Assembly (NCBI GenBank): GCA_947628985.1
Contig: CANRCA010000003.1
Location: forward strand, 1-41,011
DNA: 41,011 nt
Source: an uncultured Bacilli bacterium
GTDB taxonomy: Bacteria > Bacillota_I > Bacilli_A > RF39 > UBA660
Reading direction: 5' to 3'
Shown: piece by piece, positions 8,018-17,250 of the stretch
Layout of the letters: every line of letters starts with the position of its first letter
Numbering within the stretch: the stretch's first letter is position 1
Program-made: the position numbers and the translations under genes
Notes under the pieces: model-generated
The model's input: only the letters and a program-made list of their open reading frames with translations
Databases searched by the model: none
Told to the model about the DNA's origin: nothing

Positions 8018-9396
8018 TCTTTTCCATTAACTACTCTTGTTTTTCCTGTACTTGTATATCCACTTAAAGTTTTCTTATCACTCCACTTATATGTATAATA
8101 TTTTGTATTTACTTTTTTAGCAGTAGCATTTACTTTTTCAGTAGTATATTTTACACATTTGTCTCCTTCAAGTTTATAACCAGAAGCGCAAGATTTTACA
8201 TAAGATACTTTTGGTTCAACTTTTGTACAAGTTTTACCATTTAAAGTATATCCTGCTTTTGAACATTTATATTCAATTTTTCCATTTGTTACTTGATAAC
8301 ATTTTAAACTTGATCCACTACCTTCAGTTAAATTAGCAGTACTTGGACAACTATATGTTTTATCTACTACATAACATTTTAAGTTTGATCCACTACCTTC
8401 AGATTTACTTCCAACAGGACAACTATATTTTGTTGTACTTGGTGTAGTAGTTGTTACATCTCTATAACATGTATCTGTATATTCTTGTTTTATGTCTTCA
8501 CATTTTTGTTCAGGTACACTCTTATAACATACATTACAAGTTGTTTTTGTTTGTCCATTTATAAATTTATTTACGCAATCACAATTGTATGGCACTTGAG
8601 TATATATAGTTTTACAACTTGGTTTTGTTTGAGTTTTAGTACAATCATATGCTTCTCTTTTTGTTGTAGTAGTTCCGGGAACAACTGTTTCAACTCTGTT
8701 TACATATCTTTTCTTTTCAGTAACTATTGTATTTACTTTTGTTTTTGTTCCAGCAGTTACTACTGGTGTTGCACTTTCAGTTAATGTTGTAGTTTCTTCT
8801 TTCTTAGTAGTAGCATCTTTTGTATCTGCTACAACACTTTTAATACAATATTTACCATCTAAAGTATATCCAGCTTTACAACTATAATTTGTTTTTGTTC
8901 CAGTTACAAGTTTTTTAAATTGATATTGAGTAATTTTTTCAACTGTACATTTCTTTTCACATTTATCATCTTTACAATAATTGTGACATCCTAATACTTT
9001 AATTACATAATCAGATTCAGTATTACATACTAAATTAGTTTTTAATTCATATCCAAGTTCAGTTTTAATTAAACTTACATAAGAACTATATTGATTACAT
9101 GCATTACCATCTTCATCTACAAATGGTAATAATAATTTCTTTTCAAGCATTTCTGCTAAAGTTATTTTAACTTCTTGACCTTCTTCAGTAGGCATTTTAT
9201 CATCTGTGAAATAACTTTCTCCAGCTTCTTGCATGTATTTAATATTTTCTCTAAATACATTACTGTAGAAAGGTTTCATGTTTGGAACTTTCTTTTGGAA
9301 TAACCAAACTAAGATAAAGATAAATAACCCAGCAAATATAATTTTAACTAATAAATCTAAAATGCTAAATCCATTTTTTCTATCATTGCTATACAT
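8005..9396 (-). CDS. prepilin-like protein with Cys-rich repeat region
   Basis: This 463-aa protein begins MYSNDRKNGFSILDLLV followed by a hydrophobic helix to about residue 33. That matches the type IV prepilin pattern G|F-x-x-x-E with Asp in place of Glu at +5. Residues 45-150 resemble the globular part of small pilins or pseudopilins, with several Cys. The C-terminal half carries five repeats of the form C-x-x-G-x-x-L-x(3-5)-C (about residues 173-184, 326-341, 350-366, 378-390 and 403-414), a denser Cys block at 252-299, and Thr-rich linkers. AGGGGG lies before the ATG. It is probably displayed on the surface and disulfide-stabilised. No pilus ATPase or prepilin peptidase is in the window, so assembly into a pilus is not shown. 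Confidence 0.75.
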   Translation of the reverse strand: MYSNDRKNGFSILDLLVKIIFAGLFIFILVWLFQKKVPNMKPFYSNVFRENIKYMQEAGESYFTDDKMPTEEGQEVKITLAEMLEKKLLLPFVDEDGNACNQYSSYVSLIKTELGYELKTNLVCNTESDYVIKVLGCHNYCKDDKCEKKCTVEKITQYQFKKLVTGTKTNYSCKAGYTLDGKYCIKSVVADTKDATTKKEETTTLTESATPVVTAGTKTKVNTIVTEKKRYVNRVETVVPGTTTTKREAYDCTKTQTKPSCKTIYTQVPYNCDCVNKFINGQTKTTCNVCYKSVPEQKCEDIKQEYTDTCYRDVTTTTPSTTKYSCPVGSKSEGSGSNLKCYVVDKTYSCPSTANLTEGSGSSLKCYQVTNGKIEYKCSKAGYTLNGKTCTKVEPKVSYVKSCASGYKLEGDKCVKYTTEKVNATAKKVNTKYYTYKWSDKKTLSGYTSTGKTRVVNGKEKCE

Positions 9397-9414
9397 ATTA
9401 TATACCCCCTTCTA

Positions 9415-10860
9415 TTAATTTAATTTTCTTGTTTGTAAATGATCATATTTATATTCTAGTGTATCAAATAAATCTTGACTAAATCCAACTGAATCAGGAA
9501 CATTATCAACTTCTACTCCTGCAGCTGTTGCTATTACATTATTCCATTCACCAGTTACTATACCAGTATATATTTCAGAAACAGTAATATCTGTTAATAA
9601 CTTAGTATAATAATCTACACAAACTTTAACACATACAGGTTGCATACTATCAATATTATATTCAAATACTGTTGTTCCATAAGGATTTGTTGTTGATAAG
9701 AAAGCAAATAATCTATCTTTTGCTTGGAAATCATAAGGATTTACATCTCCATACATTCCATCACATTGCCATTCATTCCAGAATTTATAACCCAATTTTT
9801 CTACTTGTTCTCTTATAAGATCTGATGGATAAATGTTATTTTTTTTAAGTTCTTCTTTTTCTTCTTCACTTAAACTCATTATTTCAGTAATTCTTTTATA
9901 TATATCATCATAACTCTTTATAAATTCTTGTAATTCTGTTCCATCTGTAGTAAATAAATGAGCTGGAACATGATGCCATCCAATTAGTTGTGGTGATGAT
10001 GGTATATTAGTATATAAAACTAAAAATTTTTGTGCATAATCATCAACTATATTAACATCAAACATTTTATTTCCGTTTTCATCTAATGGTAATTCACCAT
10101 TCATTACTCTAATACAATTAGCTATATTATCAACTGTAACTACTGATTTTTCATTTTCACTTAAATCATTCATTAATGGTTGATAATATGTTTCATAAAT
10201 ATAATTTGCTCTTGCTTCTACTTGAGCATTATCTGTAACATCAAAGAATGTTCCATATTCACCAAGTTTTAAATTATTTGTATTATTTTCTAAATTTGGT
10301 GTTACATCTTCAGCACCTGGTATAATTATAGTTTCATCTTCATTATTTTGAGTTTCATCTATAGTTTCTACTTTATTATCTGTTTTATTATTTGAATTAG
10401 TAAGAGCACATGTTCCACCAATTCCTAATAAAGCACCAGCAAGTCCAATAGCTACATATTTACCAGCATTACTTTTTCCTTCTTTAATTTCTGGTCCTTC
10501 ATATGAACTTGTTTCCTCATATATAGGCATTTCAATATCTTCTTCTGGATGTTCTTCTTCAATTGGTTCTTCATCTAATGATGAGGCTTTTTGAGTATCT
10601 ATTTCATATCTATAATCATCATATTTTTTCTTAAGATTTTTTAATTGTTCTTTTGATAAATCTAATTCTTTAACTTTCCTTAAATCTTGAACAGCTTCTG
10701 TATATATCTTTTGTGAACGAATATCTTCAGATATTATTCTATCAATTTCAAACTTATCTCCTCTTTTTTTAACATCTTCAAATTGATTATGAAGTAAAAT
10801 GTCTTGTTTAAAGTGATAATTTTTTACTAATGTAATTTCTTCTAATAATTTTTCTTTCAT
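9415..10860 (-). CDS. single-pass membrane protein with acidic cytoplasmic domain, first gene of envelope cluster
   Basis: The frame is open to 10917, but AAGGGGG lies 8 nt before the ATG at 10860, giving 481 aa. Residues 1-85 are charged and helical, probably coiled coil. Residues 90-130 are very acidic (runs of Glu with Pro). A Gly/Ala-rich membrane helix lies at about 134-154. The remaining 325 residues would be outside the cell, with an acidic linker and then a folded domain containing several Trp, Tyr and three Cys. I do not recognise the family. A consensus promoter lies 30 nt upstream, so it heads the cluster. The N-in topology with a helical inner domain could link the surface apparatus to a cytoplasmic partner. 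Confidence 0.8.
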   Translation of the reverse strand: MKEKLLEEITLVKNYHFKQDILLHNQFEDVKKRGDKFEIDRIISEDIRSQKIYTEAVQDLRKVKELDLSKEQLKNLKKKYDDYRYEIDTQKASSLDEEPIEEEHPEEDIEMPIYEETSSYEGPEIKEGKSNAGKYVAIGLAGALLGIGGTCALTNSNNKTDNKVETIDETQNNEDETIIIPGAEDVTPNLENNTNNLKLGEYGTFFDVTDNAQVEARANYIYETYYQPLMNDLSENEKSVVTVDNIANCIRVMNGELPLDENGNKMFDVNIVDDYAQKFLVLYTNIPSSPQLIGWHHVPAHLFTTDGTELQEFIKSYDDIYKRITEIMSLSEEEKEELKKNNIYPSDLIREQVEKLGYKFWNEWQCDGMYGDVNPYDFQAKDRLFAFLSTTNPYGTTVFEYNIDSMQPVCVKVCVDYYTKLLTDITVSEIYTGIVTGEWNNVIATAAGVEVDNVPDSVGFSQDLFDTLEYKYDHLQTRKLN

Positions 10861-10888
10861 TTTATATTCCCCCTTAAATGTGATTATG

Positions 10889-10917
10889 ATTATACCACAA
10901 ATGTACATAAATGTCAA
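10889..10917 (-). promoter_or_regulatory. sigma-A promoter of the envelope cluster
   Basis: The minus strand reads TTGACA, 17 nt, TATAAT: a perfect consensus promoter. The start site should be near 10882, about 22 nt before the 481-aa gene. Confidence 0.9.
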
Positions 10918-10968
10918 TAATTCACAACATTTTCACTTATCGCAATTATTATTACATAATTATTTTTA

Positions 10969-11394
10969 TTAGTCAACATTATTTTTACTTTTAATTAATA
11001 CCTTATCTAATTTAAATTCAAATATAGTAAATATCGTTAATATGAAATATATTATTCCTTTAAATACGTTCTTATATATAAATATTGATTTAATATAATT
11101 TTTTGAGTAATCTATATAGTTCATAGAATTTAGCACAATATATTTTAAGATATAACTACTAAATATTCCTAAAACAATTACTATAATTAACTTACTAATT
11201 CTAGCAGTTGAATAATATTTTTTATAGTTATAGCATATTGGAACTAATAAAAATATTATAAATAAGCTTAATATTAAATAAATAACTCCAAATAAATTAC
11301 TATCCGCTAAAAAATAATATATCATTTCAATAATAGTTAAAATAATATATAAAATTGTTAATGAATAAATGGCTATTTTCTTATATTTATACAT
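10969..11394 (-). CDS. four-TM membrane protein, unknown function
   Basis: This 141-aa protein has about four membrane helices (roughly residues 7-28, 33-54, 65-87 and 105-125) and a charged C-terminus. The only upstream AGGAG is about 14 nt from the ATG, longer than usual, and an in-frame TAA blocks an earlier start, so initiation may be weak. It is divergent from the RNB-domain gene and has no homology that I recognise. Confidence 0.65.
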   Translation of the reverse strand: MYKYKKIAIYSLTILYIILTIIEMIYYFLADSNLFGVIYLILSLFIIFLLVPICYNYKKYYSTARISKLIIVIVLGIFSSYILKYIVLNSMNYIDYSKNYIKSIFIYKNVFKGIIYFILTIFTIFEFKLDKVLIKSKNNVD

Positions 11395-11482
11395 TTTTTC
11401 TTATTTGTCTCCTTAAATAAATTATAACACAATACTTGTTTTTATAAAATATAATATGTTATATTAAATAAGAGGGTTTAAT

Positions 11483-13207
11483 ATGAATAGTAAACTATTA
11501 TTTAACTATATAAAAATGCAAAGTTATTATGATCATGACTTAGAATATATTGAAAATTATTTAGATTTAACTTTTCAACAATTAGTAAGATCATCTTTTA
11601 AATTATTAAATTCTTTAATTGATTCAAATCAAATTATAATTAATAGTACTTATTTAAATGATATAGATAGTTGTATAAATTTTATATGTTATTTATTTAA
11701 AAATGATAAAATTACTGAAAAAGAAATAGAAATTAATAAAGAAAGAATTAAAAAATCAAAAATGGCTTTAATAGCTAATGCTAATAAATATAATAACGAT
11801 GTTTTAATTAAATGTGCTAGTAAATTAGATAAAATATCTTTAGATAAATTTATTAATTTAGATAATCTTAAAAAAATAGTAATAAATTTAATTGATAAGA
11901 AAGAAGATACTAATATTATTAAGAAATTTATAAGTACTAATAAAGGCGAATTACTTATTAATACTGGTGAATTATTTGATTATACTTTTAAGTTAGCCAT
12001 AAAGTCTTTAAATATAAATGATAGAGATATTTATTATTATATCTGTCTTTTAAAAATGTTTTATACTAAAAATATTAATAAAGATAAATATATTAAAATG
12101 TTAAATATTGTTAGTAATGATTCTAATAGTTTTGCAAATGAAATATATTTAATATTATTTAATGATAGAGATGCTTTAAGTGAAGAAGAAATATTAGATA
12201 AATATGGTATTATTACAAAATTACAAGATAAAAAAATTATTATACCTAAATCTATTAGTAATTGTGATGAATGTATTATAACTATTGATGATGAAAATAC
12301 AATGTTAAGAGATGATGCTTTAAGTATTAAAAAAGATGGTAATAATTTTATAGTAGGAATACATATTTTAGATGCTGGTAAATTTATAAAGCCTAATAGT
12401 AAGATAGATATAGATGCTTTAAATAACTATAAATGCTTATATTGTACAGAAGATAATAATTTAAGAATATTTAGTAATGAAATAGAAAATGAATTATCTT
12501 TAAATGAAAAAAATAATAGAAATTGTATATCTCTTTATATTATTTTTAATGAAAATGCTGATATTATTGATTACTTCTTTAAAGAAGAAAATATTTTAAT
12601 TAGAAATAATTTAAGTTATACACAAACAGATAGTATTATTGAATGTGGATTTCATGATTATAATTTTTTAAAAGATTTATATAACCTTGCTTTTATATTG
12701 GAAAATAAAAATAAAAAGAAAAAAGATTATTGGAAAAATAAAACTATTCCTAATAATCCACTTGATTCAAAAAGTAATACTATTGTTAGAGAATTTATGG
12801 TTTTATATAATTATTTAATAGCATCTTTTGCTAAAGAAAATAATATTCCTTATATTTATAGAGTACAAGAAAAATCTTATTTAAAAGATTTAATTAGTGA
12901 ACTTAATATTGATAAAGATGATGAAATTAGTCAAATTGCAAATAATACTTATTTATATAGTAAATATAGTACTATTGCTATGCCACATAGTGGTCTTAAT
13001 TTAGATGTTTATTCTCATTCAACTGATTCTGCTAGAAGATATCCTGATTTATATAATCAATATTTATTTCATAAATTTTATTTTAAAGATAAAGAATTTG
13101 AATTTAATGAAGATAATTTTAAATTATTAGTTGAATATTTTAATCAAAGAACAACTGAATTACATTTAATGAAAAGTGAGTTAATTAAAGTTAGAAAGCC
13201 TAAATAA
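11483..13207 (+). CDS. divergent RNB (RNase II/R)-domain protein
   Basis: This 574-aa protein has an RNB exonuclease domain in its second half. Core blocks are visible: ITIDDENTMLRDDALSI (residues 266-282), then GIHILDAGKFI as in GVHIADVSHYV, EFMVLYNYLIASFA (about 437-450), and YSHSTDSARRYPDL (510-523) matching the TSPIRRYxDL block. By alignment with E. coli RNase II Asp201/207/209/210, the first, third and fourth Asp are kept (269, 277, 278) and the second is Leu275. The N-terminal 240 residues are helical and show no cold-shock domain; no S1 domain follows. The family degrades RNA 3' to 5'. Activity here is uncertain. AGAGGG precedes the ATG. Its stop abuts the stop of the convergent pump gene. 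Confidence 0.8.
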   Translation: MNSKLLFNYIKMQSYYDHDLEYIENYLDLTFQQLVRSSFKLLNSLIDSNQIIINSTYLNDIDSCINFICYLFKNDKITEKEIEINKERIKKSKMALIANANKYNNDVLIKCASKLDKISLDKFINLDNLKKIVINLIDKKEDTNIIKKFISTNKGELLINTGELFDYTFKLAIKSLNINDRDIYYYICLLKMFYTKNINKDKYIKMLNIVSNDSNSFANEIYLILFNDRDALSEEEILDKYGIITKLQDKKIIIPKSISNCDECIITIDDENTMLRDDALSIKKDGNNFIVGIHILDAGKFIKPNSKIDIDALNNYKCLYCTEDNNLRIFSNEIENELSLNEKNNRNCISLYIIFNENADIIDYFFKEENILIRNNLSYTQTDSIIECGFHDYNFLKDLYNLAFILENKNKKKKDYWKNKTIPNNPLDSKSNTIVREFMVLYNYLIASFAKENNIPYIYRVQEKSYLKDLISELNIDKDDEISQIANNTYLYSKYSTIAMPHSGLNLDVYSHSTDSARRYPDLYNQYLFHKFYFKDKEFEFNEDNFKLLVEYFNQRTTELHLMKSELIKVRKPK

Positions 13208-15784
13208 TTAAACTCCCATATATTTTCCACTTTTTTTAAATATTATTTTTCTTATTATATCAAAAGGTATTACGCTAAATGCTAATATTATCATTACTTC
13301 AAATTCATATATAGTAAGTCCTGTAGTTCTAAATATTTCTCCTCCAAAATATATTAATGTTACTTGTACTATTGTAATGAATAAAAATATTAATAAAAAG
13401 ATTTTATTTTTAAATATATTTGCAAAAGTATTTATTCTATGTGTTCTTGAATTAAATGCATTAAATATATCTATAAATATAAATAATCCAAAAAATGCTG
13501 TCATTAAATATTTATTATTAATATCATATCTATATAATGAATATATAAATGGAGATTTTAAAAACCAAATACATAATAACATTGAATATATTCCATCAAA
13601 GAATATTTGATTTTTCATGTAAGAATTAATTATTTTTTCATTTTTCTTTTTAGGACGTTCTTCCATATATTCTAAAAGTGCTGGTTCAAATGAAAATGCA
13701 AGTCCTGCAAATGTATCCATAACCATATTAACCCATAAAACTTGTATTACTGTTATTGGAGATAAAATTCCTATAAAAGGACCTATTATACTAAGTAATA
13801 CAGCACAACAATTAACACTTAATTGAAAAATAACAAATTTTCTTATGCTTTTAAATATTGTCCTTCCATATAGTATAGCAGATGATATAGACATAATATT
13901 ATTATCTATAATAACTATATCACTAGTTTCTTTTGCTATTTCTGTTCCACTTCCCATTGAAAATCCAACATCTGCTTTTTTTAATGCTGATGCATCATTT
14001 ACTCCATCTCCAGTCATACCAACTACTAAATCATTTTCTTGTGCTAACCTTACAAGTCTATTTTTATCTTGAGGTAAACTTCTACTTAATACTCTTAATT
14101 TATTAAGTATTTTTTTTACATTTTCATCAGACATATTATTAAATTCTTCACTTGTTAATACAATATCACTATCACTATTTATTATTTTTAAATCTTTAGC
14201 AATAGAGGATGCTGTTTCTTTAGCATCTCCTGTTACCATTACAACTTGTATACCAGACTTTTGTATTAATTCTATTCCTTTATATGCTTCTTTTCTAATA
14301 GTATCTTTTAAAAATATAAAACCAACTAATGTAAGTGCTTCTACTTTTTCATTATCACTAATTGCGATAGCAAGAACTCTTTCTCCATTTTTAGTTTTAC
14401 TATTAATATATGAATTTATTTTATCTTTTTCAAGTAATACTCTTTTAGTACCATCATTTTTTAAATAAAAATTACATTTATCAAGTATTACTTCATAAGC
14501 ACCTTTTATAAAAGTAGTTTTATTATTATAATTTGTTGTTATAGTAGAATATTTAACTTTACTATTAAAATTTACTTTATTTAATATTTTATATTTAGAT
14601 TTATCATCACTTTTCATAAATTCTAAAATTGCTCTTTCAGTTGTATTACCACCTTCACATTTTGAATTATCAAAAAAAGCATCATTATTATAAACAAAAG
14701 ATTGATAAATAATATCATAATTATTTAACTTTTTTAATTCATCAACATTTTTATATTCTATTAATTCTGCATTTGTATATCTTACTGCTTTTAAATGTCC
14801 TTCTGTAAGAGTACCTGTTTTATCAGTAAATAATATATTTAAAGATCCTGCTGTTTCTATTCCAACTAATTTTCTAACAAGTACATTTTTCTTTAATAAT
14901 CTTTTCATATTAGATGATAAAACTAATGTAATCATCATAGGAAGACCTTCTGGAACAGCCATTACTACTACTGCTACACTAAGTGTTAATGCATATACAA
15001 AATGAGGAAAAAATATTTTAAAATCAAATATTTTACTTAAATCAAAATTATTAGCAATAACTACTGCATTTAACATATATGATAAAAATACAAGTACTGC
15101 TCCTATATAACCAATTTTACTTATAACTTTTGCTAAATCAGTAAGTCTTGATTTTAATGGACTTGGTTCTGTTTTTTCTTGAATTGAAGTTGCTATTTGA
15201 CCATAATGTGTTTTATCTCCTACTAACTCTACTATCATAATAGCATTTTGTTCTGTTATGATAGAACCCATATAAACATCATCATTAACATTTTTTTGTT
15301 TTTCTAATGTTTCACCTGTTAATGAACTTTCATCAATATAAACTTCTCCTTCAATAATTTTTCCATCTGCAGGTACTCTATCTCCACTATCTAAATATAC
15401 AATATCACCTACTACTACATCATCTATTTCAATAACTTCTTTTTTAGAATTTCTAAGTACTTTTACTGATATTTTACTATTTTCTTCTGCTAATTTATCA
15501 AATGCTTTTTCACTTCCATATTCTGATATAGCAGAAATAAAAGATGCTAAAAATATAGCAACTGCTATACCTAAAGTTTCATATATATTAGAATCTTGAA
15601 ATAAAAAAACTATTTTTATTGCTAATGCTATTAAAAGTATTTTAATAATTGGATCATTTAAAGATTCTATAATTAAATTAAAAAATGAATTTTTATGCTT
15701 ATTAGATAATTTATTTGAGCCATATAATTTTCTAGATTCTACTACTTCTTTACTGCTAAGTCCTGTTTTTTTATTAGTATTCAT
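13208..15784 (-). CDS. P-type Ca2+-transporting ATPase, PMCA-like
   Basis: This 858-aa P2-type ATPase has an actuator motif SSLTGET (about 153-159), M4 motif PEGLP (about 278-282), phosphorylation loop DKTGTLT (Asp321), hinge motif GDGVND (about 592-597) and a ten-helix layout. The M6 motif VNMVMDTFAGLAF and the M5 segment FQLSVNCCAVLL match plasma-membrane-type (PMCA) pumps, which carry one Ca2+ per cycle, rather than SERCA. It would export Ca2+ using ATP. GAGGAAAA lies before the ATG. Its stop is immediately next to the stop of the RNB gene with no terminator between them. Confidence 0.93.
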   Translation of the reverse strand: MNTNKKTGLSSKEVVESRKLYGSNKLSNKHKNSFFNLIIESLNDPIIKILLIALAIKIVFLFQDSNIYETLGIAVAIFLASFISAISEYGSEKAFDKLAEENSKISVKVLRNSKKEVIEIDDVVVGDIVYLDSGDRVPADGKIIEGEVYIDESSLTGETLEKQKNVNDDVYMGSIITEQNAIMIVELVGDKTHYGQIATSIQEKTEPSPLKSRLTDLAKVISKIGYIGAVLVFLSYMLNAVVIANNFDLSKIFDFKIFFPHFVYALTLSVAVVVMAVPEGLPMMITLVLSSNMKRLLKKNVLVRKLVGIETAGSLNILFTDKTGTLTEGHLKAVRYTNAELIEYKNVDELKKLNNYDIIYQSFVYNNDAFFDNSKCEGGNTTERAILEFMKSDDKSKYKILNKVNFNSKVKYSTITTNYNNKTTFIKGAYEVILDKCNFYLKNDGTKRVLLEKDKINSYINSKTKNGERVLAIAISDNEKVEALTLVGFIFLKDTIRKEAYKGIELIQKSGIQVVMVTGDAKETASSIAKDLKIINSDSDIVLTSEEFNNMSDENVKKILNKLRVLSRSLPQDKNRLVRLAQENDLVVGMTGDGVNDASALKKADVGFSMGSGTEIAKETSDIVIIDNNIMSISSAILYGRTIFKSIRKFVIFQLSVNCCAVLLSIIGPFIGILSPITVIQVLWVNMVMDTFAGLAFSFEPALLEYMEERPKKKNEKIINSYMKNQIFFDGIYSMLLCIWFLKSPFIYSLYRYDINNKYLMTAFFGLFIFIDIFNAFNSRTHRINTFANIFKNKIFLLIFLFITIVQVTLIYFGGEIFRTTGLTIYEFEVMIILAFSVIPFDIIRKIIFKKSGKYMGV

Positions 15785-15841
15785 ATTTTCCTCATTTAAG
15801 TTTATTATGCTATTTATAAAAAAATGACTTAAATATATAAT

Positions 15842-15869
15842 TTACTTATTAATATTAAAATGATAAAAT
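15842..15869 (+). promoter_or_regulatory. candidate promoter for dCMP deaminase operon
   Basis: TTACTT, 16 nt, TAAAAT ends 19 nt before the ATG of the deaminase gene. Both hexamers deviate from consensus and the spacer is short, so this is only a candidate. Confidence 0.4.
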
Positions 15870-15888
15870 TAATTAAGAGGTAAGTAGT

Positions 15889-16377
15889 ATGAAAAGAGTT
15901 GATAAAAATAATTATTATTTAGATATAGCACAAGCTGCTTGTGAAAGAGCAACTTGTCTTAGAAAGAAATGGGGAGCAATAATTGTTAAAGATGATGAAG
16001 TTATATCAACTGGATATAATGGTGCTCCAAGAGGAAGAGCAAATTGTACTGATTTGAATAGATGTATAAGAGAAGAATTAAATGTTCCAAGAGGAGAAAG
16101 GTATGAACTTTGTAGAAGTGTTCATGCTGAACAAAATGCAATTATTTCTGCTGCTAGAAAAGATATGATTGGAGCTACTTTATATATTGTTGGTATTGAT
16201 CCTAAAACAAATGATTATGTAGCAAATTCTATGTCTTGTAGTATGTGTAAAAGATTTATTATTAATAGTGGTATAGAAAAAGTTGTATTTAGAGATACTA
16301 AAACTAAATATAGAGAAGTTCTTGTAAAAGATTGGATAGAAAATGATGAAAGTATTAATGGTACTATGGGTTACTAG
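15889..16377 (+). CDS. comEB: dCMP deaminase / ComEB-type zinc deaminase
   Basis: This 162-aa cytidine/deoxycytidylate deaminase has the zinc motif HAEQNAI (His79, catalytic Glu81) and the second zinc site CSMC (Cys117 and Cys120). The early block KKWGAIIVKDDEVISTGYNG is typical of dCMP deaminases, which convert dCMP to dUMP for thymidylate synthesis. The length fits the family. AGAGGT precedes the ATG. The stop TAG overlaps the GGAG ribosome site of the next gene, so the two are co-transcribed. Confidence 0.92.
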   Translation: MKRVDKNNYYLDIAQAACERATCLRKKWGAIIVKDDEVISTGYNGAPRGRANCTDLNRCIREELNVPRGERYELCRSVHAEQNAIISAARKDMIGATLYIVGIDPKTNDYVANSMSCSMCKRFIINSGIEKVVFRDTKTKYREVLVKDWIENDESINGTMGY

Positions 16378-16386
16378 GAGATTAAA

Positions 16387-17214
16387 ATGATTTTAGACAT
16401 AATTATACCCGTATTCAATAAAGAAAAAAATATTTTAAATACTTATAATAAAATAAATGAAGAACTTTCTAATATTAAACATAATTTTATATTTGTAGAT
16501 AATAATTCTAGTGATAAATCTTTCGATATTTTAAAAGATATTTATAATAAAGATGATAGTAATGTTAAAATAATTAGATTATCTAAGACATGTAATATTG
16601 AAACTTGTATATATGTAGGAATAAAATATAGTAAACATGATTTAGTATGTATTTATAATTATTTTAATCCTTCTAATATTTTAAAAATGTATAATTATTT
16701 AGAAAAAAATAATGATATTGATTCAGTATGTTTATATTCAAATAATAAAAAATCTGTTAAAGAAAAATTTTTAAATTTATTTTTAACAACTAAATATGAT
16801 AGTAATAAAACATTAAATAGAATGTTTAGAAGAAATGTTTGTAACGCTATTATCGAATATTCAAAAGATAATATGTTTACTAATTATACATTTGATTTAA
16901 TTGGTTTTAAAACAGAATATATAAATTTTGAAAATAAAAATAGTATATGTAATTTTAATTTAATTTATTATAGTGATAAAATTATTAATTTATTTAAATA
17001 TTCTTCTTATATATTATTTACTTTATCTTTTATATATTTAATATTTATATTATTTGATTTAATTCACATAAGTAATGAAGTAATATTGTTAATAATTTTA
17101 TTATTTACATCTTTAAATTTGTTAATGTTATATTTTAATACTAAATATAATTTAAAAATTAAAAATGAATATTATATAAAAGATAAAATAGGTTTTGATG
17201 AAAATTTCTTATAA
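16387..17214 (+). CDS. GT2-like membrane protein lacking the DxD motif
   Basis: This 275-aa protein has the fold pattern of family 2 glycosyltransferases of the dolichyl-phosphate-mannose/GtrB type. It starts ILDIIIPVFNKEKNI, has FVDNNSSDKS (about 36-45) at the nucleotide-binding loop, and two C-terminal membrane helices (about 205-225 and 231-250). Where active enzymes read DxDLQDPPE, this one reads IYNYFNPSN (about 89-97), so both metal-binding Asp residues are absent, and the downstream acceptor region is also changed. It is co-transcribed with the dCMP deaminase. It is either a non-catalytic relative or has moved its metal site; enzymatic function is doubtful. Confidence 0.7.
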   Translation: MILDIIIPVFNKEKNILNTYNKINEELSNIKHNFIFVDNNSSDKSFDILKDIYNKDDSNVKIIRLSKTCNIETCIYVGIKYSKHDLVCIYNYFNPSNILKMYNYLEKNNDIDSVCLYSNNKKSVKEKFLNLFLTTKYDSNKTLNRMFRRNVCNAIIEYSKDNMFTNYTFDLIGFKTEYINFENKNSICNFNLIYYSDKIINLFKYSSYILFTLSFIYLIFILFDLIHISNEVILLIILLFTSLNLLMLYFNTKYNLKIKNEYYIKDKIGFDENFL

Positions 17215-17216
17215 TT

Positions 17217-17250
17217 AAAAGTAGATAATTTTGTTGTTATCTACTTTATT
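17217..17250. terminator. bidirectional terminator between GT2-like gene and tsaD
   Basis: An 11-bp perfect stem AAAGTAGATAA/TTATCTACTTT with an 8-nt loop is flanked by A-rich and U-rich tracts, so it can end both the plus-strand GT2-like transcript and the minus-strand tsaD transcript. Confidence 0.85.

Noticed and set aside
8485-8784. Plus-strand frame rich in Cys, Phe and Tyr
   Set aside because: It is the antisense shadow of the Cys- and Thr-rich region of the prepilin-like gene, with no ribosome site.
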